From Simplicispira psychrophila DSM 11588 (GTDB taxonomy: Bacteria > Pseudomonadota > Gammaproteobacteria > Burkholderiales > Burkholderiaceae_C), in assembly GCF_000688255.1 (NCBI RefSeq), contig NZ_JHYS01000001.1:248001-312000 (forward strand): DNA of 64,000 nt, given 5' to 3'. The position numbers and the translations under genes were made by a program. A model generated the notes under the pieces. The model was given only the letters and a program-made list of their open reading frames with translations. It had not been told where the DNA came from and made no database searches. The stretch's first letter is position 1; the number at the start of each line of letters is the position of its first letter. Of the stretch, positions 28,319 through 36,768 are shown piece after piece.

Positions 28319-29730
28319 GCCGCGCATCACTGGCCACGCTGCCCTCGGTCGATAAGCTGCTGCAACACAGCGCGCTGCAAGACCTGCAAGCGGCGCACGG
28401 CAAAACCGCCTGCACCCAGGCCCTGCGTGACGTGCTGGCGCAGCTGCGCAGTGCGGTGCTTGCCGATGGTGCGGCTGTGGATGCCGCGCACTTGGCACCC
28501 GAAGCCATTGCCCAAACAGCGCGCAGCGCCCTGGGGCAGCGCTTTGCCCCCCGGCTGCGCACCGTCTTCAACCTCACCGGCACGGTGCTGCACACCAACC
28601 TGGGGCGCGCATTGCTGCCGCCCGAAGCGATTGAATCGGTGGTGCAGGCCATGGCCGCGCCGGTGAATCTGGAATACGACCTGGCCAGCGGCGGGCGCGG
28701 CGACCGCGACGATCTGGTCGAAGCGCTGCTGTGCGAGCTGACCGGCGCCGAAGCCGCTACCGTGGTCAACAACAACGCAGCGGCGGTGCTGCTGGCGCTG
28801 GGCACGCTGGCACCGGGGCGCGAAGTCATCGTTTCGCGCGGCGAACTGGTGGAGATTGGCGGCGCCTTTCGCATCCCCGACGTGATGGCGCGCGCCGGTG
28901 CCCAATTGGTCGAAGTCGGCACCACCAACCGCACCCACCCGCGCGACTACGCCAATGCGGTAGGCGAGCACACCGCACTGCTGATGAAGGTGCACTGTAG
29001 CAACTACGCCGTCACCGGCTTCACCAAAAACGTGCCCGACGGCGAAGTCGCTGCCATCGCCCACGCACGCGGCCTGCCGCTGGTGGTGGACTTGGGCAGC
29101 GGCACGCTGGTCGATTTGCGCCAGTGGGGCCTGCCGCATGAAACCACGGTGCGCGAAACCATTGAGGCGGGCGCTGACTTGGTGACTTTCAGTGGCGACA
29201 AACTGCTCGGTGGCCCGCAGGCCGGGCTGATCGTCGGGCGCAAGGATTTGATTGCCCAGATCAAAGCCAATCCTTTGAAGCGTGCACTGCGCGTCGGCAA
29301 GATCACCCTGGCTGCGTTGGAGCCGGTGCTGCGCCTGTACCTGTCGCCCGACCAGCTGGCCCAGCGCCTGACCACGCTGCGTTTGTTTACCCGCCCAGCG
29401 GTGCAGATGCAGGCGCAGGCCGAAGCGCTGGTGCCACTGGTGCAGAGCGCTGTCGGCAGCACTTTTGCCGTGACGCCAGCAACGATGTGCAGCCAGATTG
29501 GCAGCGGCGCCTTGCCGGTCGAATCGCTGCCCAGTCACGGCCTGCGCATTGCCCCCGTCCAAAGCCAGCACCCCGGCCGCCAGTTGCAGCGCCTGGAAAC
29601 CACGCTGCGCCAACTGCCACGTCCAGTGATTGGCCGCATCCAGGAAGATGCCCTGTGGCTAGACTTGCGCTGCCTGGAAGCGGCTGACCAGCCCGCCTTT
29701 GTGCAGCAATTAGAAAAATTGAACCCATGA
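28315..29730 (+). CDS. selA: L-seryl-tRNA(Sec) selenium transferase SelA
   Basis: SelA is a decameric PLP enzyme converting Ser-tRNA(Sec) to Sec-tRNA(Sec) with selenophosphate. At 471 residues it is slightly longer than E. coli SelA (463). The PLP lysine is K296 in [13 protein letters not shown] (K295 in E. coli). [15 protein letters not shown] and [11 protein letters not shown] are conserved. The start is TTG at 28315, overlapping the fdhE stop (TTGA), and the gene ends overlapping selB (ATGA). Both overlaps imply translational coupling. Confidence 0.95.
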   Translation: MSRASLATLPSVDKLLQHSALQDLQAAHGKTACTQALRDVLAQLRSAVLADGAAVDAAHLAPEAIAQTARSALGQRFAPRLRTVFNLTGTVLHTNLGRALLPPEAIESVVQAMAAPVNLEYDLASGGRGDRDDLVEALLCELTGAEAATVVNNNAAAVLLALGTLAPGREVIVSRGELVEIGGAFRIPDVMARAGAQLVEVGTTNRTHPRDYANAVGEHTALLMKVHCSNYAVTGFTKNVPDGEVAAIAHARGLPLVVDLGSGTLVDLRQWGLPHETTVRETIEAGADLVTFSGDKLLGGPQAGLIVGRKDLIAQIKANPLKRALRVGKITLAALEPVLRLYLSPDQLAQRLTTLRLFTRPAVQMQAQAEALVPLVQSAVGSTFAVTPATMCSQIGSGALPVESLPSHGLRIAPVQSQHPGRQLQRLETTLRQLPRPVIGRIQEDALWLDLRCLEAADQPAFVQQLEKLNP

Positions 29731-31679
29731 TCATCGGCACCGCCGGCCATATCGACCATGGCAAAACCACTTTGGTGCGCGCTCTCACCGGTGTCGAAAC
29801 CGACCGCCTGAAAGAAGAAAAAGAGCGCGGTATTTCCATCGAACTGGGCTACGCCTACACCCCGCTGCCCAATGGCGAGGTGCTGGGCATCATCGACGTG
29901 CCCGGCCACGAGAAATTTGTTCACACCATGGCGGCGGGCGCGGTTGGCATCGACCACGCCCTGCTGGTGGTGGCCGCCGACGATGGCGTGATGCCACAGA
30001 CGCGCGAGCACTTGGACATCGTGCTGCTGCTGGGCGTGCGCCAAGGCAGCGTGGCGCTGACCAAAAGCGACCGCGTCCCACCCGAACGCTTGGCGCAGGT
30101 GCAGGCCGACATTGCCGCGCTGCTGGCGCCTACCGCGCTGGCTGGTGTACCGGTATTTGCCACGGCGGCGACACAGCCGGACGACGCAGGCGTCGCCGCC
30201 CTGCGCACGCACCTGCACACCATCGCCCAAAGCCAGCCGGCCCGCGCGCACAGCGGGCTGTTTCGGCTGGCGGTCGATCGCGTCTTCACCCTGCCCGGCC
30301 AAGGCACGGTGGTGACGGGCACGGTGTTTGGTGGTCAGGTGCAGGTGGGCGACAACCTAGTGCACTCGGCCAGCGGCCAAGCGGTGCGGGTGCGCAGCAT
30401 CCACGCGCAAAACCAGGCCAGTGCCCAAGGGCTGGCCGGCCAGCGCTGCGCACTGAACTTGGCCGGTATTGCCAAAGACAGCATCCGCCGGGGCGACTGG
30501 ATTGCCGACGCGCGCGTCTTGCAAGCCAGTGACCGCATTGACGTGCGCCTGCGCTTGCTGCCAGACGCCCCGCGCGTGGCGCAGTGGACGCCGGTGCACG
30601 TGCATGTGGGCACCGCCCACCACACCGCCCACATTGCACTGCTGCAAGGCAACCACATCGAACCCGGCAGCGCAGTGCGCGCGCAACTGGTGCTGAGCCA
30701 CCCGGTGCACACCGTGCCGGGCGACCGACTGATCGTGCGCAACGCGCAGGCCAGTCGCACCCTTGCCGGCGGCAGTGTCATCGATCCCGCCGCCCCCGCC
30801 CGCAAGCGCCGCAGCGCCGAGCGCGTACTGGCGCTGAATGCGCTGGAAGAACTGGCGCAGCACGGCAACGCCAGCGCGGTAGTGGCGCAAGCGCCGCACG
30901 GCATGGCCCAATCGCAACTGGTGCGCCTGAGTGGCCGCCTGTTGCCACCGAGCGACTTGCCGCAGGTGCTGCAACTGCCGCTGGGCCAAGGCGATGTGCT
31001 GCTGTTGGACGCCATGCGCTGGCAGCTGCTGCGCACGCAAGTGTTGGCGGCGCTGGAGCGCTTTCACCGCAAAAGCGCCGACGAACCCGGCCTCAACGCT
31101 GCACGCCTGCGCCGCATTGCCCTGCCCAGCTTGCCGCAGGGCGCACACGATGCGCTCTGGCGCGGCCTGATCGACGCCTTGCTGCAAGACGGCAACATCG
31201 CGCTATCCGGTGCTTGGCTGCACCTGCCGGGGCACCGCGTGCAACTGTCAGCCGCCGAAGAAAACCTGATGCACAAACTGCTGCCAGCGCTGGAGGCCGG
31301 CCATTTCGACCCGCCCTGGGTGCGTGATTTGGCGCGCGATATACAGGCCGGCGAAGAGCCGGTACGCCAACTGCTGCGCAAGCTGGCACGCCAGGGGCAA
31401 GTGTTCCAGCCGGTGAAAGATTTGTTCTACGCCGCACCCGCCATGGACGCCTTGGCGGCGCTGTTGCACACACTGGCCGAACCCGCAGAACAGGGCGGGC
31501 CCAGCGGCGCGGTCGAGGCGCACGCCTTCCGCGACGCCACCGGCCTGGGCCGCAAACGCGCCATTCAGGTGCTGGAATTTTTTAACCGTATCGGCTACAC
31601 CCGCCGTGTGCGCGACGCCCACCTGCTGCGTCCCGACGCGCAATGGCAAGCCAGCAGCGCCATGCAGGGCGCACAGTAG
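29727..31679 (+). CDS. selB: Selenocysteine-specific elongation factor SelB
   Basis: This is a GTPase that delivers Sec-tRNA(Sec) to UGA codons by binding the SECIS hairpin. The 650-residue protein has G1 GHIDHGKT (7-14), G3 DVPGHE (57-62) and G4 TKSD, followed by EF-Tu-like domains 2 and 3. The C-terminal third holds winged helices (the last near [20 protein letters not shown]) that read the SECIS. It overlaps the selA stop and is followed 26 bp later by tRNA-Sec, so the whole decoding kit is contiguous. Confidence 0.96.
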   Translation: MIIGTAGHIDHGKTTLVRALTGVETDRLKEEKERGISIELGYAYTPLPNGEVLGIIDVPGHEKFVHTMAAGAVGIDHALLVVAADDGVMPQTREHLDIVLLLGVRQGSVALTKSDRVPPERLAQVQADIAALLAPTALAGVPVFATAATQPDDAGVAALRTHLHTIAQSQPARAHSGLFRLAVDRVFTLPGQGTVVTGTVFGGQVQVGDNLVHSASGQAVRVRSIHAQNQASAQGLAGQRCALNLAGIAKDSIRRGDWIADARVLQASDRIDVRLRLLPDAPRVAQWTPVHVHVGTAHHTAHIALLQGNHIEPGSAVRAQLVLSHPVHTVPGDRLIVRNAQASRTLAGGSVIDPAAPARKRRSAERVLALNALEELAQHGNASAVVAQAPHGMAQSQLVRLSGRLLPPSDLPQVLQLPLGQGDVLLLDAMRWQLLRTQVLAALERFHRKSADEPGLNAARLRRIALPSLPQGAHDALWRGLIDALLQDGNIALSGAWLHLPGHRVQLSAAEENLMHKLLPALEAGHFDPPWVRDLARDIQAGEEPVRQLLRKLARQGQVFQPVKDLFYAAPAMDALAALLHTLAEPAEQGGPSGAVEAHAFRDATGLGRKRAIQVLEFFNRIGYTRRVRDAHLLRPDAQWQASSAMQGAQ

Positions 31680-31705
31680 AATCGCGCGCTGCCAACAGGC
31701 TCTCA

Positions 31706-31801
31706 GGAAGGCAAATGCACCCGGTGGTGTGCCCGGGCTTCAAACCCGGTAAGGGGCGTCAGCCGCTCCTTGGTAGGTTCGACTCCTGCTGCTTTCCGCC
31801 A
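31706..31801 (+). tRNA. selC: tRNA-Sec (anticodon TCA)
   Basis: This is a 96-nt tRNA with an 8-bp acceptor stem (GGAAGGCA against TGCTTTCC, one G-T pair), a long D arm, and anticodon loop CTTCAAA with anticodon TCA closed by a CCGGG/CCCGG stem. It also has a long variable arm, GGTTCGACTCC in the T arm, and encoded GCCA at the 3' end. These are the features of selenocysteine tRNA and align with E. coli selC. It lies directly after selB and decodes the UGA of fdnG. Confidence 0.95.
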
Positions 31802-31855
31802 TAAAAACCTGCGCCGACCCGAGCAAGGTCTTGCCGCCCGCAGCACAATGGCTGC

Positions 31856-32902
31856 ATGACTGCTTCAGCTTCTTTCCCCAAAGTTCCTACCCTCTCCATG
31901 CTCGATTTGGTGGCGGTGCGCGAAGGCGGCACCGTGGCCCAGGCGCTACAAATTTCTCTGCGTACCGCGCAACATGCCGAGTCGCTGGGTTTCAAACGCT
32001 ATTGGCTGGCCGAGCACCACAACATGGCCAGCATTGCCAGTTCGGCCACGGCGGTGCTGGTGGGCCACCTTGCTGGCGGCACCCAGCGCATCCGCGTCGG
32101 TTCGGGCGGCGTGATGCTGCCCAACCATGCGCCGCTGGTGGTGGCCGAGGCCTTTGGCACGCTGGCCGAGCTGTATCCGAATCGCATCGACCTGGGGTTG
32201 GGCCGCGCCCCCGGCACCGACCCACTGACCATGCGCGCCCTGCGCCGCGACCGGCTGGAGACGGCCGAAGACTTTCCGCGCGATGTCGCCGAGTTGCAGC
32301 GCCTGTTGGCCCCGGCGCAACCCGGCCAGCGCTTGGTGGCCACGCCCGGCGCCGGCACCAACGTGCCGATTTGGCTGCTCGGATCGAGCCTGTTTTCGGC
32401 GCAGCTGGCGGCAGAGCGCGGCTTGCCGTACGCCTTCGCCTCGCACTTTGCACCGCGCCTGCTGCTGCAGGCGATTGACCTGTACCGGCGCCAGTTCAAG
32501 CCCTCAGCGGCGCTGGCCAAGCCGTATGTGGTGATCGGTGTACCAGTGATTGCAGCATCGACCGACGCGGAAGCCGAGTTTTTGGCTAGCAGCACTTACC
32601 AGCGGGTACTGGGCATCTTGACCGGTGACCGGCGCCTACTGTTGCCGCCGGTGGAAAACTTTGCCGCCCAGCTGCGGCCGCAAGAAACGGCCGCCATCAA
32701 CGACTTTCTCGCCGCCGCCGTGATCGGCGGGCCAGACACCGTGCAGCACGGCCTGGCGGCTCTGGCGCAGGCCACGCGCGCCGACGAGTTTATGCTGGTC
32801 AGCGACATCTTTGATCCGGCGCTGCGCCTGCGCTCGATGGACATCACCGCCGCCGCCTGCAGCGCGCTGAAGGACACGCTGCAAAGCCAGGTTGCACTAT
32901 AA
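31856..32902 (+). CDS. LLM-class flavin-dependent oxidoreductase
   Basis: This is a 348-residue luciferase-like monooxygenase of the bacterial luciferase/alkanal group, using reduced flavin. Family signs are [49 protein letters not shown] and [11 protein letters not shown]. The substrate cannot be read. It starts about 55 bp after tRNA-Sec, and a degenerate dispersed repeat separates it from gspF. It is unlikely to be part of selenium metabolism. Confidence 0.9.
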   Translation: MTASASFPKVPTLSMLDLVAVREGGTVAQALQISLRTAQHAESLGFKRYWLAEHHNMASIASSATAVLVGHLAGGTQRIRVGSGGVMLPNHAPLVVAEAFGTLAELYPNRIDLGLGRAPGTDPLTMRALRRDRLETAEDFPRDVAELQRLLAPAQPGQRLVATPGAGTNVPIWLLGSSLFSAQLAAERGLPYAFASHFAPRLLLQAIDLYRRQFKPSAALAKPYVVIGVPVIAASTDAEAEFLASSTYQRVLGILTGDRRLLLPPVENFAAQLRPQETAAINDFLAAAVIGGPDTVQHGLAALAQATRADEFMLVSDIFDPALRLRSMDITAAACSALKDTLQSQVAL

Positions 32903-32951
32903 AAAAATGAGCTTATAGCGCTTACTGGGTAAGCGTTTAAGGCCTGTTTGA
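32901..32951 (+). repeat. Dispersed repeat, copy between LLM gene and gspF
   Basis: The element reads AAAAAATGAGCTTATAGCGC then TTACTGGGTAAGCG and TTTAAGGCCTGTTTGAT. The central TAGCGCTTAC...GTAAGCG palindrome is clear; it starts at the end of the monooxygenase gene. Confidence 0.6.
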
Positions 32952-33021
32952 TGCCAAGTTTTGGCAGCGGCTACCATCAACGCCTGCTTTCCACCTGCGT
33001 CTTTGCCTCGCCCTTTGTCCC

Positions 33022-34251
33022 ATGCCCGCCTTTACTTTTGAAGCCCTCGACGCCCAGGGCCAGACCCGCAAGGGCCTGTTGGAGGCCGACACCGCCAAAG
33101 CCGCGCGCAGCCAGTTGCGCGCGCAGGCGCTGGTGCCGCTGGCGGTGGTGCTGGTCGGCCCGGACGCCGCACCCGGTAGCAGCGGCGCCCTCAGACGTAG
33201 CCTATTCACGCGCCCGGTGTTCAACGCCACCGGGCTGGCGATTTGGACGCGCCAAGTCGCCGGACTGGTGTCGTCCGGCCTACCCCTGGAACGCGCCCTG
33301 ACCGCGCTGGCAGACGAAGCCGATGACGAGCGCCAACGCCACCTGGTGGCAGTGCTGCGCGCCGAGGTCAATGCCGGTTCGACCTTTGCGCGCGCGCTGG
33401 CGCAGCATCCGCGCGAGTTTTCTGACATTTACTGCGCCGTGATTGGCGCTGGCGAGCACAGCGGCAGCCTGGGGCTGGTGCTCGAACGCCTGGCCGACGA
33501 CCTGGAGGAACGCCAGGCATTGAAGGCCAAGCTGATCGGCGCCGCGCTGTACCCGGCCATCGTCACGCTGGTGGCGATTGTCATCGTGCTATTTCTGGTC
33601 GGCTACGTGGTGCCGCAGGTGGCCAGCGTGTTTGCCGGCAGCAAGCGCGCGCTGCCGTTTCTGACGGTGGCAATGTTGGCCGTGAGCGACTTTGTCCGCA
33701 GCTTTGGGCTGGCGCTATTGGTTGCTTTGATTTTGATAGCTATCAGCGCACGCTGGGCTTTGGCCAGAGAGGCTTTTCGCCAAAAATTTGACGCCGCGTG
33801 GCTGAATGTGCCCATCCTCGGCAAGCTGGCGCGCGGCTACAACGCAGCGCGCTTTGCCAGCACGCTGGCGATGCTGGCCGGCGCGGGGGTGCCGATTTTG
33901 AAAGCGCTGCAAGCCGCCGCGGAAACCCTGAACAACCGCGCCATGCGGGCTGATGCACTGGATGCGCTGGTGCTGGTGCGCGAGGGCGCACCGCTGGCCT
34001 CGGCACTGGCGCAAAAGAAGCGCTTTCCTGGCCTGCTGTCGATGTTTGCGCGCTTGGGCGAGCAAACCGGCCAGCTGCCGCTGATGCTGCAGCGCGCCGC
34101 CGTGCAGCTGTCCACCGAAGTGCAGCGCCGCGCTCTGCAACTGGCCACCATCCTGGAGCCGCTGCTGATCGTCGCCATGGGCTTGGTAGTCATGCTGATC
34201 GTGCTAGCCGTGCTGCTGCCAATCATCCAGCTCAACCAGTTCGTCAAATAA
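33022..34251 (+). CDS. gspF: Type II secretion inner-membrane protein GspF
   Basis: GspF is the polytopic platform protein of the T2SS. The 409-residue protein has two GspF/PilC-type cytoplasmic domains (FTFEALDAQGQTRKGLLEAD at the N-terminus; GLVSSGLPLERALTALADE and, in the second copy, MLAGAGVPILKALQAAAETL) and three membrane helices. It lies about 12 kb from gspE, with the formate dehydrogenase/selenium block in between, and is the only gsp gene here. Codons at about 33716-33760 fall in a segment resembling the dispersed repeat within a membrane helix (LVALILIAISARWAL). Confidence 0.94.
   Translation: MPAFTFEALDAQGQTRKGLLEADTAKAARSQLRAQALVPLAVVLVGPDAAPGSSGALRRSLFTRPVFNATGLAIWTRQVAGLVSSGLPLERALTALADEADDERQRHLVAVLRAEVNAGSTFARALAQHPREFSDIYCAVIGAGEHSGSLGLVLERLADDLEERQALKAKLIGAALYPAIVTLVAIVIVLFLVGYVVPQVASVFAGSKRALPFLTVAMLAVSDFVRSFGLALLVALILIAISARWALAREAFRQKFDAAWLNVPILGKLARGYNAARFASTLAMLAGAGVPILKALQAAAETLNNRAMRADALDALVLVREGAPLASALAQKKRFPGLLSMFARLGEQTGQLPLMLQRAAVQLSTEVQRRALQLATILEPLLIVAMGLVVMLIVLAVLLPIIQLNQFVK
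33716..33760 (-). repeat. Dispersed repeat-like segment inside gspF
   Basis: GTTGCTTTGATTTTGATAGC then TATCAGCGCACGCTGGGC resembles the AGCTATCAATTTT tail and half of the core of the family in inverse orientation. Only half the element is recognisable. Confidence 0.4.
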
Positions 34252-34273
34252 GCCCCCAAGCCAGAAACCTGCC

Positions 34274-35230
34274 ATGACTGCTAGTGATCTTCATGCCGCA
34301 CCCGCTGCCATCACCGACAAGCTGGTGGTGGCGATTTCGTCGCGCGCGCTGTTTGATTTTGAAGAAGAGAACCAACTGTTTGATTCCGGTCAGGCCTCGG
34401 ACTACATGCAATTGCAACTCGAGCGCCTAGAGATACCAGCGCGCCCGGGCGTGGCATTTTCGTTGGTCAAAAAGCTGCTGGCCTTCAACACGCCCGAGCA
34501 CCAGCGCGTGCAGGTGGTGGTGCTGTCGCGCAACGACCCGGTCAGCGGCATGCGCGTGTTCCGCTCGGCGCAGGCACATGGGCTGGCGAGCGTGCAGCGC
34601 GGCGTGTTCACGCAGGGCGCAGCGCCGTTTCGCTACCTGCGTCCGCTGGGCGCGCACCTGTTTTTATCGGCCAATGCAGCGGATGTGAACGAAGCGCTGG
34701 CGATGGGCTTTCCGGCGGCGCGCGTGGCCACGCAATCGGTGCAGGCCAGCGCCACGCACCCGCATGAGGTGCGTATCGCCTTTGACGGCGACGCTGTACT
34801 GTTTTCCGATGAAGCCGAGCGCGTCTTCCAGTCCGCCGGGCTGGATGCCTTTCAGGCGCACGAGCGCGAAAAAGCGCTGCAACCTTTGCCGGCTGGGCCG
34901 TTCAAACCATTTTTGAGCGCCTTGCAGCGCCTGCAGCGCAGCGGCGCCTCCGACATGCGCATTCGCACCGCGCTGGTGACGGCGCGCGGCGCACCGGCGC
35001 ACGAGCGCGCCCTGCAGACGCTGATGAGCTGGAAAATCGCTGTCGATGAAGCCATGTTTTTGGGCGGTCTGCCCAAAGGCGAATTTTTGCGTGAGTTCGA
35101 GCCCGATTTTTTCTTTGACGACCAGACCGGCCATGTCAGCGCCGCCGCTCTGCATGTGCCGTCCGGCCATGTCAGCAGCGGTATTGCCAATCAACCGCTA
35201 ACGTCCACCACAGCGGCGCCGCTGCCGTGA
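34274..35230 (+). CDS. 5'-nucleotidase (cytosolic 5'-nucleotidase family)
   Basis: This is a 318-residue protein of the 5'-nucleotidase family PF06189, related to eukaryotic cytosolic 5'-nucleotidase 1, which removes the phosphate of nucleoside monophosphates. Family segments are LVVAISSRALFDFEEENQLF, VVVLSRNDPVSGMRVFRSAQ, IAFDGDAVLFSDEAERVFQ (haloacid-dehalogenase-like acidic motif) and MSWKIAVDEAMFLGGLPKGE. It is on the same strand as gspF, 22 bp downstream, and precedes the EF-hand gene. Confidence 0.9.
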   Translation: MTASDLHAAPAAITDKLVVAISSRALFDFEEENQLFDSGQASDYMQLQLERLEIPARPGVAFSLVKKLLAFNTPEHQRVQVVVLSRNDPVSGMRVFRSAQAHGLASVQRGVFTQGAAPFRYLRPLGAHLFLSANAADVNEALAMGFPAARVATQSVQASATHPHEVRIAFDGDAVLFSDEAERVFQSAGLDAFQAHEREKALQPLPAGPFKPFLSALQRLQRSGASDMRIRTALVTARGAPAHERALQTLMSWKIAVDEAMFLGGLPKGEFLREFEPDFFFDDQTGHVSAAALHVPSGHVSSGIANQPLTSTTAAPLP

Positions 35231-35247
35231 ACCCAGGAGTATTCAAC

Positions 35248-35649
35248 ATGCGATTTTTACGGATGCTTTGTGCGCTATTGCTCATAGGCGTGTGCGCCTT
35301 GGCCAGCGCCCAGAGCAGCACCGCAGCCACCACGGCACCGCGCGGCCCCGACGGCGCGCCTTTGAGCAAGGGCGAAATCAAGGCCATGCGCGACTTCCAA
35401 CTGCTCGACTTCAATGGCGACGGCAAAATCAGCCGATCCGAAGTAGCGCTGTTTCCGCGCTTGGCTGCGGCCTTCAGCGAGGCCGACACCAACCACGACA
35501 ACTACCTGAACTATGAAGAAGTGCGCGCCTATGCCGTGCGCTACCGCGCCAAACGGGATCGCCAGCGCCAGCGTGAACGCGCATCGGAGGTGCAAGCGCC
35601 AGACGGCACAGACACCGAAGCCGGGCAAGATGCAGAGGAAAAACCGTAA
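35248..35649 (+). CDS. Exported EF-hand calcium-binding protein
   Basis: This is a 133-residue protein with a Sec signal peptide (MRFLRMLCALLLIGVCALAS, cleavage near AQS). Two EF-hand loops follow: residues 54-65 (DFNGDGKISRSE) and 80-91 (DTNHDNYLNYEE), both with canonical Asp/Glu calcium ligands. The C-terminal tail is Arg/Glu-rich. AGGAG lies upstream of the ATG at 35248. A periplasmic calcium-buffering or signalling role is inferred from the domain only. Confidence 0.85.
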   Translation: MRFLRMLCALLLIGVCALASAQSSTAATTAPRGPDGAPLSKGEIKAMRDFQLLDFNGDGKISRSEVALFPRLAAAFSEADTNHDNYLNYEEVRAYAVRYRAKRDRQRQRERASEVQAPDGTDTEAGQDAEEKP

Positions 35650-35688
35650 TGCGCCAGCAGGTCACGCTAGGGGCGGCCTGCGCCCGGG

Positions 35689-36120
35689 TCAAGGCCTGCC
35701 GGGGCGCTTGATGCTGGGGTCGGCGTAGAGCAAGTTGTCTTTCTTGCCCTGCTGCGCCATGCGCTCAGACAAGGTGATCTTGTTGATGTCTTGCGCCAAT
35801 TCAATGGCGCTACCACTGGCACGCCACATTTCGCGCAAATGCTCCAGCAGCAGCTTGTAGATCGGCTCTTTCGGCGGCTCTTCCGGCTCTTTGACGGTGT
35901 CCTGTGTTTTGACTGCCGTCCAATCGCGGTTCGGTGCCTCGGGAGCCGACGGTTTATCCGGTGCTTTGACAACCGCCCCTTCGCCTAACCGGTCCATCGA
36001 CTCGACCGGGTTGGGGGCATGGATAGGGCGCACAGGTACCGCACCAGAAGCCCCAGTGGAATACAAATCTGCGCCCTGAGACTGCCAGGATGACGTTCGA
36101 TCAACAGGTAGTATTTGCAT
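35689..36120 (-). CDS. Hypothetical protein, charged, no recognised domain
   Basis: This is an open frame of 143 residues. The N-terminal half is Pro/Ala/Glu-rich and probably disordered. A predicted helix spans about residues 87-115 (IYKLLLEHLREMWRASGSAI), and the C-terminus is basic (DPSIKRPGRP). There is no signal peptide or membrane helix. The codon pattern looks genuine, and the composition is more protein-like than overlapping frames. It converges on the EF-hand gene. I do not recognise the family. Confidence 0.55.
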   Translation of the reverse strand: MQILPVDRTSSWQSQGADLYSTGASGAVPVRPIHAPNPVESMDRLGEGAVVKAPDKPSAPEAPNRDWTAVKTQDTVKEPEEPPKEPIYKLLLEHLREMWRASGSAIELAQDINKITLSERMAQQGKKDNLLYADPSIKRPGRP

Positions 36121-36282
36121 GACAGTGGCCCATGGTGGATGAATTATAAAAACGGCTCTACAGCCTCCTCGTTCATCTTATTACGGCAATAAGCAGGGTT
36201 TATTGAGGCTTTATTCACCGATTGAAACACATCACGGATTTTGGCTTGGCCAGCCACGCCCTCCTGTGGACCACTTTACCCC

Positions 36283-36768
36283 TCATAAAAACCGCTCCAG
36301 CAGGCGCAACGAGGCCTTGTCGAGCGCGGCGGTATCGCGCACGGTGTACTGCACACCGTCGCCAGCGGCAATCAGTAGCGCACTGCGGCCCTGCAGGCGG
36401 CGAATGTCCTCTTCGCCCTTGAGCACAAATTGCGCCGTGCCGCGATCGGTGTCCACGGTCCAAGTGCAGGGGGTGGAAAAACTCGATACGCTGCAGATTT
36501 TTTCAATCACCGGGACAAATTCCCGCAGTGATAGTTCTTCTTCCAGCAGGCGACGCGCCGGGGTCGGCATATCCGCCAAGCGCTCGATCCACAGCAGCTC
36601 GTGGCCGTTGCTACCGATGAGGGACAGCCCCTCCTGCGGTGCGGCAATCGGAAACGCGCGCACTGGCACCACATCGGTGTGTACGGTGCCGTCGCCCAGC
36701 GTCAGCACCAGGCGGCCGTGGGCATTGCGCTGCAGTTGCATGGGGGAGGACAGATCAGCGGAATTCAT
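36283..36768 (-). CDS. DUF1854 family protein, cyanophycin-locus associated
   Basis: This is a 161-residue cytosolic protein with the DUF1854 pattern (AFPIAAPQEGLSLIGSNGHE, LLEEELSLREFVPVIEKI, VLKGEEDIRRLQGRSALLIA). Proteins of this family recur next to cyanophycin synthetase genes, but their function is unknown to me. The start overlaps the stop of the ABC transporter gene by 4 bp (ATGA in the minus direction), so the two are translated together and probably act together. Confidence 0.85.
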   Translation of the reverse strand: MNSADLSSPMQLQRNAHGRLVLTLGDGTVHTDVVPVRAFPIAAPQEGLSLIGSNGHELLWIERLADMPTPARRLLEEELSLREFVPVIEKICSVSSFSTPCTWTVDTDRGTAQFVLKGEEDIRRLQGRSALLIAAGDGVQYTVRDTAALDKASLRLLERFL

